Positions 10,083 to 15,927 of a stretch of DNA of 15,927 nucleotides are shown one piece after another. The stretch covers positions 1 to 15,927 of the forward strand of contig JAGOBQ010000034.1 of NCBI GenBank assembly GCA_017999215.1, read 5' to 3'. The notes below the pieces were generated by a model that searched no databases, was not told where the DNA came from, and worked only from the letters and a program-made list of their open reading frames with translations. Source of the stretch: Thermoanaerobaculia bacterium. Lineage in GTDB: Bacteria > Acidobacteriota > Thermoanaerobaculia > UBA5066. A program made the position numbers and the translations under genes. Numbering within the stretch: the first letter of the stretch is position 1; every line of letters begins with the position of its first letter.

Positions 10083-10107
10083 CTTCGCTCCTGCGCGCTG
10101 GACGAAG
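10083..10107 (+). promoter_or_regulatory. Upstream stem-loop in the spacer between the two DUF6916-like genes
   Basis: CTTCG, a bulged C and TCC (10083-10091) pair with GGACGAAG (10100-10107), giving 8 bp around an 8-nt loop. It lies about 20 nt before the Shine-Dalgarno hairpin of the plus-strand gene, so the two may be tandem leader structures. It could also be part of a dyad operator between the divergent genes. Confidence 0.3.
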
Positions 10108-10126
10108 CGCCCGGCCGCGGGCATCC

Positions 10127-10144
10127 TCCCTCCGGGCGGAGGGA
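10127..10144 (+). promoter_or_regulatory. Shine-Dalgarno-sequestering hairpin before the DUF6916-like gene
   Basis: TCCCTCC (10127-10133) pairs perfectly with GGAGGGA (10138-10144) around a GGGC tetraloop. The right arm contains the whole GGAGGG Shine-Dalgarno, which is followed 4 nt later by the GTG start at 10148. In this fold the ribosome binding site is closed, so translation may need an opening signal such as temperature, a protein or another RNA. Confidence 0.5.
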
Positions 10145-10147
10145 CCC

Positions 10148-10456
10148 GTGACCGATACGCTCTCGATCTCCGATTTCATGCCGCTCGTCGGAGCGGCCTT
10201 CACGATTCGATTTCCCGACGGGACGCTCGAGCTGACGCTCGGCGCCGTGGAACCCCACGGGACGCGCGCGCCGCGGCCCGACGTGCCGGGACTCCGCACC
10301 GAGCCCTTCTCGCTCGTTTTCCTCGGTCCCCTCTCCCCCGTGCTGCCTCAGCGCATCTGGGCGCTCGAGCATTCCGCGCTCGGCGCTTCCGAGATCTTCC
10401 TCGTGCCGCTCGGCCCGCGCGACGGCCGGATGCGCTACGAGGCGGTCTTCAACTGA
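10148..10456 (+). CDS. DUF6916-like small protein without signal peptide
   Basis: The protein is 102 aa from a GTG with GGAGGG 4 nt upstream. It has no signal peptide or membrane segment, so it is probably cytoplasmic. It starts with LSISDFMPLVGAAFTIRF and continues with PDGTLELTLGAVE, EPFSLVFLGP, IWALEH, EIFLVPLGP and MRYEAVFN. I recognise this as the DUF6916 pattern, a single small beta-rich domain of unknown function. It is a paralog of the exported protein at 9612-10034 with matching FT.R..DG, L.F, FLVP.G and Y.A.F positions. Its stop overlaps the stop of the GNAT gene tail to tail by 8 bp. Its translation start is buried in a hairpin. Proximity to three tail-collar genes suggests a shared process, but no mechanism can be read from the sequence. 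Confidence 0.8.
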   Translation: MTDTLSISDFMPLVGAAFTIRFPDGTLELTLGAVEPHGTRAPRPDVPGLRTEPFSLVFLGPLSPVLPQRIWALEHSALGASEIFLVPLGPRDGRMRYEAVFN

Positions 10457-10982
10457 CCGCATCGGCGCCCCACGACAGGAAGAGATAGACCCCCTTGTCC
10501 TCCACGAGCCGGAAGCCGAGCCGCTCGTAGAGCCGGAGAGCGGGGTTCATCCGCTCGACGTGGATCGTGACGGACTTCCCCCCGGCCGCCGCGCGCCGCT
10601 GCACGTCGCGGAGGAGTCCGGTCCCGACGCCGCCGCCCCGCGCCTCGGGCAGGAGCGCGACGTCGACGATCCGGATCTCGGACGGCCCCTCCCAGAGGTA
10701 GAGCCGCCCCGCGTCGCGGCCGTCGACCACGACGACCTCGAACGTCGCGCCGGCGTAGTGCGTCCGCCACCACGCGTCCTGCGCGTCGAACTGCTGGCGG
10801 AGGAAGGCCTCCTTCGCTTCGGGAGGCCACGGCACCGGCGCCAGCTCTTCCTCGCGGGTCGAGGCGTACACGCGGAAGAGGAGCTCGCGGTCCGCGGGCG
10901 TCGCGGGGCGGAGCGCGACGCGGTGCGCCGCGGCCGATTCGTCCGCCGCCACGCCCGTCACCGCCGCCTCCGCACCCGTCAC
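10449..10982 (-). CDS. GNAT-family N-acetyltransferase
   Basis: The 177-aa protein has a GNAT domain from about residue 21 (RVALRPATPADRELLFRVY). The acetyl-CoA-binding motif A is at about 107-131 (VDVALLPEARGGGVGTGLL, with RGGGVGTG as the pyrophosphate loop). Motif B, NPALRLYERLGF, is at 146-157. The acceptor substrate cannot be predicted; it could be a protein, an amine or an antibiotic-like molecule. Two GTG starts are possible. The one at 10982 lies 7 bp after the upstream collar gene's stop. The one at 10961 has GGAGG 5 nt upstream, which is better spaced, and would remove seven residues. It is the last gene of the collar operon, so it may modify a product of that operon. Its end overlaps the opposing DUF6916-like gene, which leaves no room for a terminator. 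Confidence 0.9.
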   Translation of the reverse strand: MTGAEAAVTGVAADESAAAHRVALRPATPADRELLFRVYASTREEELAPVPWPPEAKEAFLRQQFDAQDAWWRTHYAGATFEVVVVDGRDAGRLYLWEGPSEIRIVDVALLPEARGGGVGTGLLRDVQRRAAAGGKSVTIHVERMNPALRLYERLGFRLVEDKGVYLFLSWGADAVS

Positions 10983-10989
10983 GAGCCCC

Positions 10990-11514
10990 TCAGGTCCGCG
11001 GCGGGAAGACGCCCTGCAGGGCGATGTTGAAGTAGAAGGTCAGGTAGGGCTGCAGGTTGTTGTGCGGCTGGTCGCCGCCGGCGGGGGCGAGGGCCTCGGG
11101 GGCCATCGAGACGATTCCGGCGTTCGACGGCTGGTACGCGGTCGCGCCCGTCGAGGAGGCCAGCGAGGCGGACGGACCCGGCGCGAACAAGTCCGCGGGA
11201 TCGGCCGAGGCGCGAAGCGCGTGGCTGTGCGCAGGGATTTCCGACTCCAGCAGCGAAACGGTTTCGCTCCCCCCCGTCTCGCCGAGGTCGTGGAGCGAAA
11301 GACCGGGCCCCTGGCCCGGGTGCATCGGCGCGCGGCCCTGCAGGTCCGGGAGCGCGAAGTTCGACTTGCCGTTGCCGCCGTAGGTCGTTCCGAGGAGCGA
11401 GAAGAGAGCCGTGTTCTGCGAGAGGGGCAGCAGCTGACCGTCGCACCAGGCCCAGCCCTTGGGGGCGAAGTTGAACGGGAAGATCCGGATCTCGGCGACG
11501 AAGGGGTCGGCCAT
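10990..11514 (-). CDS. Phage tail collar-domain protein, MdpB-like (third of three)
   Basis: The protein is 174 aa, with the phage tail collar domain at about residues 7-62: EIRIFPFNFAPKGW, CDGQLLPL, LGTTYGG and FALPDLQGR. This is the arrangement of MdpB ('microcystin-dependent protein') family members and of the T4 short-tail-fibre collar. A HxH pair lies at H96 and H98 (IPAHSH). The centre, about 99-145, is Ala/Ser/Pro-rich and unlike the siblings. The C-terminus returns to the shared motif QPHNNLQPYLTFYFNIALQG and ends FPPRT. No signal peptide is present. AAGG lies about 8 nt before the ATG. It is 27 bp behind the second collar gene and 7 bp ahead of the GNAT gene. It is probably a small trimeric fibre-like protein, but its role in a bacterium without a tail is unknown. 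Confidence 0.9.
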   Translation of the reverse strand: MADPFVAEIRIFPFNFAPKGWAWCDGQLLPLSQNTALFSLLGTTYGGNGKSNFALPDLQGRAPMHPGQGPGLSLHDLGETGGSETVSLLESEIPAHSHALRASADPADLFAPGPSASLASSTGATAYQPSNAGIVSMAPEALAPAGGDQPHNNLQPYLTFYFNIALQGVFPPRT

Positions 11515-11541
11515 CGGATTACCTTGAACTCTCTCCGACGA

Positions 11542-12048
11542 TCAGGTCGGCGACGGGAAGATCCCGAAGAGGCTGATGATGAAGTCGACGCACAGGTAGG
11601 GCTGGAAGTTCGTGTGAGGCTGGCTCCCCCCGACGGAGCCGATCGCCTGAGGGTTCATGTTCACGAACGGGGTGTCGGAGATGAAGAGGGAGATCGTCCC
11701 GTCCGTCTGGGCCACGAGTGCGCCGGCGGGGCTCGCCGCCGATCCGGCGGCCGCGGAGGCGAGGAACGGATGGCTGTGCGCCGGGATCTGGTTGACCGTG
11801 AGGGTGATCTCCTCGGCGCCGCCCGTTTCCGCGAGGATGAAGCCGTTCCCCTGGTGGATCGGAATCCTGCCGCGCAGGTCCGGAAGGGCGAACGTGCTTT
11901 CCCCGTCTCCACCGTACGTCGTCCCGATGAGCTGGAAGAGCGTTTCGTTCTCGGAGATCGGAAGGAGCTGGCCTTCGCAGAACATCCAGCCCGCGGGGGC
12001 GAAGTTCCCCGCGAACATCCGGATCTCGCCGACGTAGGGTTGTGCCAT
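11542..12048 (-). CDS. Phage tail collar-domain protein, MdpB-like (second of three)
   Basis: The protein is 168 aa. The collar domain is at about 7-62 with EIRMFAGNFAPAGW, CEGQLLPI, IGTTYGG and FALPDLRGR. HxH is at H91 and H93 (IPAHSH). The central segment (about 95-135) is Ala/Gly-rich and then changes to TISLFISDTPF, unlike either sibling. The C-terminal motif is QPHTNFQPYLCVDFIISLFG, ending FPSPT. Cys24 is shared by all three paralogs. No signal peptide is seen. GAGGAG lies 5 nt before the ATG and overlaps the stop of the preceding collar gene, so translation of the two is probably coupled. The gap to that gene is 9 bp. Confidence 0.92.
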   Translation of the reverse strand: MAQPYVGEIRMFAGNFAPAGWMFCEGQLLPISENETLFQLIGTTYGGDGESTFALPDLRGRIPIHQGNGFILAETGGAEEITLTVNQIPAHSHPFLASAAAGSAASPAGALVAQTDGTISLFISDTPFVNMNPQAIGSVGGSQPHTNFQPYLCVDFIISLFGIFPSPT

Positions 12049-12057
12049 GTCGTCTCC

Positions 12058-12558
12058 TCAGGTCGGGCTGGGGAAGATCCCCTGGAGGGCGATGCAGAAC
12101 GAGACTGTGAGGAAGGGCTGCATGTTGAGGTGAGCCTGAGAGCCCCCCGTGTTCGTCACCGTCCCTGGCTGGAGCGTCGTCAGGGAGGAGGCCCCGTGGT
12201 ACCCGTTGTTCAGGGGACCCAGGAACGCGTTCGTGGGCAACCCCTGCGTCCCGGAGGAGCTCGGCGACGCGTTTGCGACGTGCGTGTGCGTGGGGAGCTC
12301 GGCGATCGAGAGCGTGTGGGCCTGCTCGCCCCCCCTCTCGCCGAGCGTGTGACCGCTTCCCACGTGGATCGGCGTTCGGCCCCGGAGGTCGGGCAGCGCG
12401 AAGTTCACGCGGCCGTCGCCTCCGAAAGTCGTCCCCAGCAGCGAGAAGAGCCCCTGGTTCTGGTTGATGGGGAGGAGCTGGCCGTTGCAGAGAGCCCATC
12501 CCTTCGGGGCGAACACGAAGCTCATCAGCCGGATCTCGGAAAGGAACGGTTCCGCCAT
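12058..12558 (-). CDS. Phage tail collar-domain protein, MdpB-like (first of three)
   Basis: The protein is 166 aa. The collar domain is at about 7-62 with EIRLMSFVFAPKGW, CNGQLLPI, LGTTFGG and FALPDLRGR. HxH is at H91 and H93 (LPTHTH). The centre, about 95-137, is Ser/Thr/Gly/Asn-rich (SSSGTQGLPTNAFLG) and differs from the siblings. The C-terminus has QAHLNMQPFLTVSFCIALQG and ends FPSPT, identical to the second paralog's last five residues. AAGGAG lies 6 nt before the ATG. It is the first collar gene behind the giant surface protein, 23 bp after that gene's stop. The shared ends and variable middle suggest gene duplication followed by divergence of the exposed part. Confidence 0.92.
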   Translation of the reverse strand: MAEPFLSEIRLMSFVFAPKGWALCNGQLLPINQNQGLFSLLGTTFGGDGRVNFALPDLRGRTPIHVGSGHTLGERGGEQAHTLSIAELPTHTHVANASPSSSGTQGLPTNAFLGPLNNGYHGASSLTTLQPGTVTNTGGSQAHLNMQPFLTVSFCIALQGIFPSPT

Positions 12559-12581
12559 CTCTGACTCCTTCCTCCTCTTCC

Positions 12582-15500
12582 TCAGAACGGGCAGGCGCTT
12601 CCGAGGAAGCCACCGCCTGGTGGTGAGCTGACCGCGGCGCTCCCCGTCGGCGACCCGCCGTTGTTTCCCTGGACGAAGCTGACGACCGCGGCCGTGTCCG
12701 TCGCGCCGCCGGCGTACCCTGGCAGCCGCACGGTCGTCGACTGACGCTGCCGCAGGCGGAAGTCGGTACCCCCGTCCGTGCCGGTCCCCGTGAACGAGTT
12801 GGCGAGCGCGCCCGCGCCGCCGAGCGTGAGGCAGATCGAGTACGTGTCCCCGGGGGATACCCCACCGTTCAGCTGGAACCCGTTCTTGGCGAAGACGAGG
12901 TTCCCCGGGTTCGAGACAGTGTTCCCCGTGACCGTGGCCCGGATGTTCCCGTTGCCGACGACTCCGGATCCGCCCGTCTGCATGAAGATGCCGTAGTTCC
13001 CGTACTGGCGGACCTGGTTTCCCGTGACGGAGACCACGTAGGTCCCCCCGCCGTCGGTCAGGAAGAAGATCCCCGACCCCTCGGCCGAGCCCGAGTTCAG
13101 GGCTGCCGCGACGCCGACCTGGTTGTTCGCGATCGAGCCGGTGTAGCTTCCGGTCCCGCCGAGCTTGTTCACGGCGATCGCCGTCCCGCGAGAGTCGCGA
13201 ATCGTGTTGTTCGAGACGTCGAAGGTCATCCCCGCGTTGATCCCCCCGACGTTGCTCCCTCCGACGAACCGGATGCCGCCCCCGCCGCTCACCGCCGTCA
13301 TGGAGTTCGAGATCGTGTTGCCGGTGAAGACCACGTCCCCGGTGACGGAGCTGTTGACGGAGTACTGGAAGTGGTCGCCCACCGCGGCGGTGAAGAAGTT
13401 GTTCTGCACCGTGGCGTTGATGACGGCCGTGCCGAGGCTCTCGATCAGGAGCCCGTCGCTCCCCGTCGCCGCGTTCATCGTGCCGAACGTCGACCCCGTC
13501 ACCGTGATCCGGTTCAGCGTCCCCGTCGTGTTGACGACCGCCACGTTGTGCTCGACGGCTCCGCTGAAGCTGCAGGCCGTGATCGACGCCGAGCCCGTCA
13601 GGTTGGTGAAGGAGACGCTCCCCTCGTCTGCTCCGGCGTTGTTCCCGTTCGTTCCGTTGATGGTCGAGTTCGCGAGCGAGAACCCCGTCACCGTGTCGCC
13701 GCGGATCGCGAAGTTCTGGAAATCGTTGAGCTGCAGGCGGCTCAGGGAAACGTTCGTCGCGTTGTCGAGGTAGACCCCCGATCCGGCGACGGCCCCGTCC
13801 GCGCCGGTCATGTTCTGGATCGTCCCGCCGGACCCGGCCGCGCCGGTCCCGACGACCGTGAAGCTCCCCGACGTGCGCCGGAGGTAGATCCCGTTGCTCC
13901 CGCCGTTCGCGTTGACGGTCGTCAGGCTGACCGAGAGCGGCGTCGCCCCGGCCGTCCTCGTGATCTCGACGGCCGTGGCGCCCGTGGTCGTGACCGTTCC
14001 GCTCGGGACGGTCAGGGTCCCGGCGTTCTCCGTCGCGAAGAGGCCGCGCTGGTTCGCGTCCGGAGTCACGGTCAGCGCTCCGAAGGTCACGTTCCCGGCG
14101 TTGGACGCGAGGTTCACGCCCGTCCCGCCCGACGCCGTCGCCGAGGTCGTCCCGAGGCTGATCGTCCCCCCGGCCACGGACGTCTGGACGTCGATGCCGA
14201 TTCCGGACGGATTCGTGACCGTCGTCGTGCCCGAGGTGAACGTCCCGCCGATCCCAACGAGGTTGAGCCCCTTGCCCGTGCTGTTCGAGGAGGTCAGGCT
14301 CGTGAACGTGATCCCCGAGGCGCTCGCGGAGACGCCCGTGAGGTCGACGGCCGCGGCGTTCGTCGCCGAGACCGTGACGTTGTTCTGGACGGTAATGCCG
14401 GTGATCGCGCCGGCCTGGTTGTCCGTGACGCCCACGGCGCCGGTCGTGGCGATGTCGAGGGAGCTGACGAGGACGGAGCTCCCGCCGAGCGTGACCGTTC
14501 CGGTGAGCGTCGGCTTGCCGGCGGCGCCGATCGTGAGGCCCGAGCCGCCGAGCGAGAACGCCGCGCCCTGGCCCCAGAGGACCTGGTTCGCATCCAGGGC
14601 GATGGCCCCCGTGGTGGTCGCCGCGCCCGTGTGGACGAAGACGACGTCGCCGGCTCCGGACGAGACGTCGGCGTTGGCCAGGTTGTTGAAGGGCGAGTTC
14701 GAGGTCCCGATCCCGTTCGCTACGGAGCTGTTGACGTACCAGACCTGCCCGACGAGCGTGATGGTGACGTTCGCCGCGGCCTGGGATTCGACGCCGTTGG
14801 ACGTGACCTTGTACGTGAACGTCGCCGAGGTCTCCGCGCCCTCGTTCGGCGTGTAGCGGAACGCACCCGCCGTCCCGAGCGTCACGGTTCCGTTCGCCGG
14901 CTGCGTCAGGCTCGTCACGGTCAGGCCCGGCCCGAGGTCGTTCGAGAGGATGTTGGTGGCGCTCGCGACGAACGGCGTCGTCGGCGTCGGCGCGTACCCG
15001 CCGCCGTAGTACTCGGTGTTCCCCGCTCCGTTCGTGTAGGTGTCCAGGACCGCGACCGGGCGGGAGACGAGGGTGTAGGCCTTCGCGATCGTGCAGGTCG
15101 TCGCCGTGTTCGTCGCCGTGACCGTGAACGAGAAGGAGCCCGTCCCGAGGGCTCCGCCGGGGGTTCCCGTGAGGGCGCCGGTCGCGGCGTTCAGCGTGAG
15201 CCCCTCCGGCAGGGAGCCGGCGGTCACGGCGTACGTGAAGCCGCCCGAGCCGCCGCTCGCCGTGACGGCCTGGTTGTAGGCCGTCCCGAACGTGGCGTCG
15301 GGGAGAGCCCCGGCGGCCGGCGCCAGGTCGAGGACGTTCACGGTGTAGCTCTGGGAGCCGGTGCAGCCGTTGACGTCGGTGGCGGTAATGCTGAAGGAGA
15401 ACGAGCCGGCCGCCGTGAGCGTTCCCGAGAGGACGCCCGTCCCCGCGTCGAGGGTGGTCCCGGTCGGCAGCGTCCCGGTCACGCCGAACGTGAAGGGCGC

Positions 15501-15927
15501 CGCTCCCGCCGAGGGGGTGATCGTCGTGGAGAAAGCCGATCCGACCGTCGCGCAGGTCGGGACGGCGGAGAGGCCGATGACCGGGCAGATCCGGACCGTG
15601 TACGCGCGACTCCCGGTGCAGCTCGTCGTGGTGTCGGTCGCGGTGATCGTGAACGTGTACTCACCGTCGGCCGACGGCGTCCCCGTGATCGCGCCGTCCG
15701 TGCCGAGCGTGAGGCCCGTGGGGAGAGCCCCGGCCGTCACGGCGAAGGTATGCGGGCCGGTGGCGCCGGCCGCCGTAACGGTCTCCGAATAGGCCGTCCC
15801 TTCGATTCCGCCCGGAAGCGTCGCCGGGCTGACCGTGATCGTCGGGCAGACGACCGTGACCGAGAAGGGCGCCGAGCCGGAGCAGGTCGCACCCGTCGCC
15901 GAGTCGGTCGCGATGATCGTGAAGTTG
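12582..15927 (-). CDS. Giant surface protein with putative Ig (He_PIG) repeats, cadherin-like domain and parallel beta-helix (N-terminus outside window)
   Basis: The frame is open from the window edge to the TGA at 12582, giving 1114 residues of a longer protein; the true start and any signal peptide lie upstream. Residues 1-286 hold parts of four He_PIG-type repeats of about 85-90 aa, with PTGLTLGTDGAITGTP, TFTITATD and CTGS motifs. Residues about 290-392 resemble a cadherin-like/tandem-95 Ig domain (NILSNDLGPGLTVTSL, FRYTPNEG). From about 395 the sequence is Gly/Thr/Asn/Ser-rich with short strand repeats (GITVQNNVTV, ISNSMTAV, VTGNTVSNPG) typical of a right-handed parallel beta-helix. A distinct C-terminal segment, DFRLRQRQSTTVRLPGY to VVSFVQGNNGG, ends in GSACPF. 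There is no LPXTG, PEP-CTERM or transmembrane anchor at the C-terminus. It is the first visible gene of the collar operon and is probably an adhesin-like extracellular protein. Confidence 0.9.
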   Translation of the reverse strand, partial: NFTIIATDSATGATCSGSAPFSVTVVCPTITVSPATLPGGIEGTAYSETVTAAGATGPHTFAVTAGALPTGLTLGTDGAITGTPSADGEYTFTITATDTTTSCTGSRAYTVRICPVIGLSAVPTCATVGSAFSTTITPSAGAAPFTFGVTGTLPTGTTLDAGTGVLSGTLTAAGSFSFSITATDVNGCTGSQSYTVNVLDLAPAAGALPDATFGTAYNQAVTASGGSGGFTYAVTAGSLPEGLTLNAATGALTGTPGGALGTGSFSFTVTATNTATTCTIAKAYTLVSRPVAVLDTYTNGAGNTEYYGGGYAPTPTTPFVASATNILSNDLGPGLTVTSLTQPANGTVTLGTAGAFRYTPNEGAETSATFTYKVTSNGVESQAAANVTITLVGQVWYVNSSVANGIGTSNSPFNNLANADVSSGAGDVVFVHTGAATTTGAIALDANQVLWGQGAAFSLGGSGLTIGAAGKPTLTGTVTLGGSSVLVSSLDIATTGAVGVTDNQAGAITGITVQNNVTVSATNAAAVDLTGVSASASGITFTSLTSSNSTGKGLNLVGIGGTFTSGTTTVTNPSGIGIDVQTSVAGGTISLGTTSATASGGTGVNLASNAGNVTFGALTVTPDANQRGLFATENAGTLTVPSGTVTTTGATAVEITRTAGATPLSVSLTTVNANGGSNGIYLRRTSGSFTVVGTGAAGSGGTIQNMTGADGAVAGSGVYLDNATNVSLSRLQLNDFQNFAIRGDTVTGFSLANSTINGTNGNNAGADEGSVSFTNLTGSASITACSFSGAVEHNVAVVNTTGTLNRITVTGSTFGTMNAATGSDGLLIESLGTAVINATVQNNFFTAAVGDHFQYSVNSSVTGDVVFTGNTISNSMTAVSGGGGIRFVGGSNVGGINAGMTFDVSNNTIRDSRGTAIAVNKLGGTGSYTGSIANNQVGVAAALNSGSAEGSGIFFLTDGGGTYVVSVTGNQVRQYGNYGIFMQTGGSGVVGNGNIRATVTGNTVSNPGNLVFAKNGFQLNGGVSPGDTYSICLTLGGAGALANSFTGTGTDGGTDFRLRQRQSTTVRLPGYAGGATDTAAVVSFVQGNNGGSPTGSAAVSSPPGGGFLGSACPF

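Noticed and set aside
10990..12558. Prophage or tail-fibre cassette
   Set aside because: Only collar-domain genes are present, with no other phage structural, lysis or integration genes; the flanking genes are ordinary bacterial ones. A remnant cannot be excluded beyond the window edge.
11062..12564. 500-codon plus-strand frame across the collar genes
   Set aside because: It is antisense to three clearly homologous collar genes and has no domain signature.
12600..15927. CRISPR or tandem DNA repeat suggested by recurring motifs in this region
   Set aside because: The similarity is at the protein level (Ig repeats and beta-helix coils) with diverged DNA; there are no regular identical repeats and spacers.

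Overview
The window is GC-rich throughout and its genes are densely packed. They encode mostly exported proteins: an Oar-type TonB-dependent receptor, a sortilin/VPS10-like Asp-box protein, a family S9 prolyl oligopeptidase, phage-tail-collar (MdpB-like) proteins and a giant Ig-repeat/beta-helix surface protein. This mix suggests a Gram-negative environmental bacterium. Acidobacteriota is my best guess, because the first three families are strongly expanded there. That is inference from gene content; no rRNA, tRNA or marker gene is present.

Left part (1-8145, all minus strand). A prolyl oligopeptidase (6004-8145) is followed after only 4 bp by a nine-Asp-box sortilin-like secreted protein (2700-5999), so the two look co-transcribed. 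A 486-bp gene-free spacer rich in GC stem-loops separates them from an Oar-like TonB-dependent receptor (1-2213), whose C-terminus lies outside the window. The theme is extracellular or periplasmic peptide handling and outer-membrane traffic, but no direct functional link is shown by sequence.

Middle (8146-10456). A secreted beta-propeller protein (8238-9557, plus strand, GTG start) diverges from the peptidase. A strong hairpin follows its stop. Two small paralogous DUF6916-like proteins then stand head to head: one exported (9612-10034, minus) and one without a signal peptide (10148-10456, plus). The Shine-Dalgarno sequence of the second is locked in a perfect hairpin.

Right part (10449-15927, minus). 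A tight five-gene operon reads leftwards: a giant surface protein with Ig-like repeats and a parallel beta-helix (its N-terminus is outside the window), three tandem tail-collar paralogs of 166-174 aa, and a GNAT acetyltransferase. The operon collides tail to tail with the plus-strand DUF6916-like gene, with an 8-bp overlap. No other phage tail, capsid or integrase genes are present, so this looks like a resident bacterial surface or fibre locus rather than a prophage. It is the best candidate in the window for an undescribed system.

No tRNA, rRNA, CRISPR array, insertion sequence or riboswitch was recognised.
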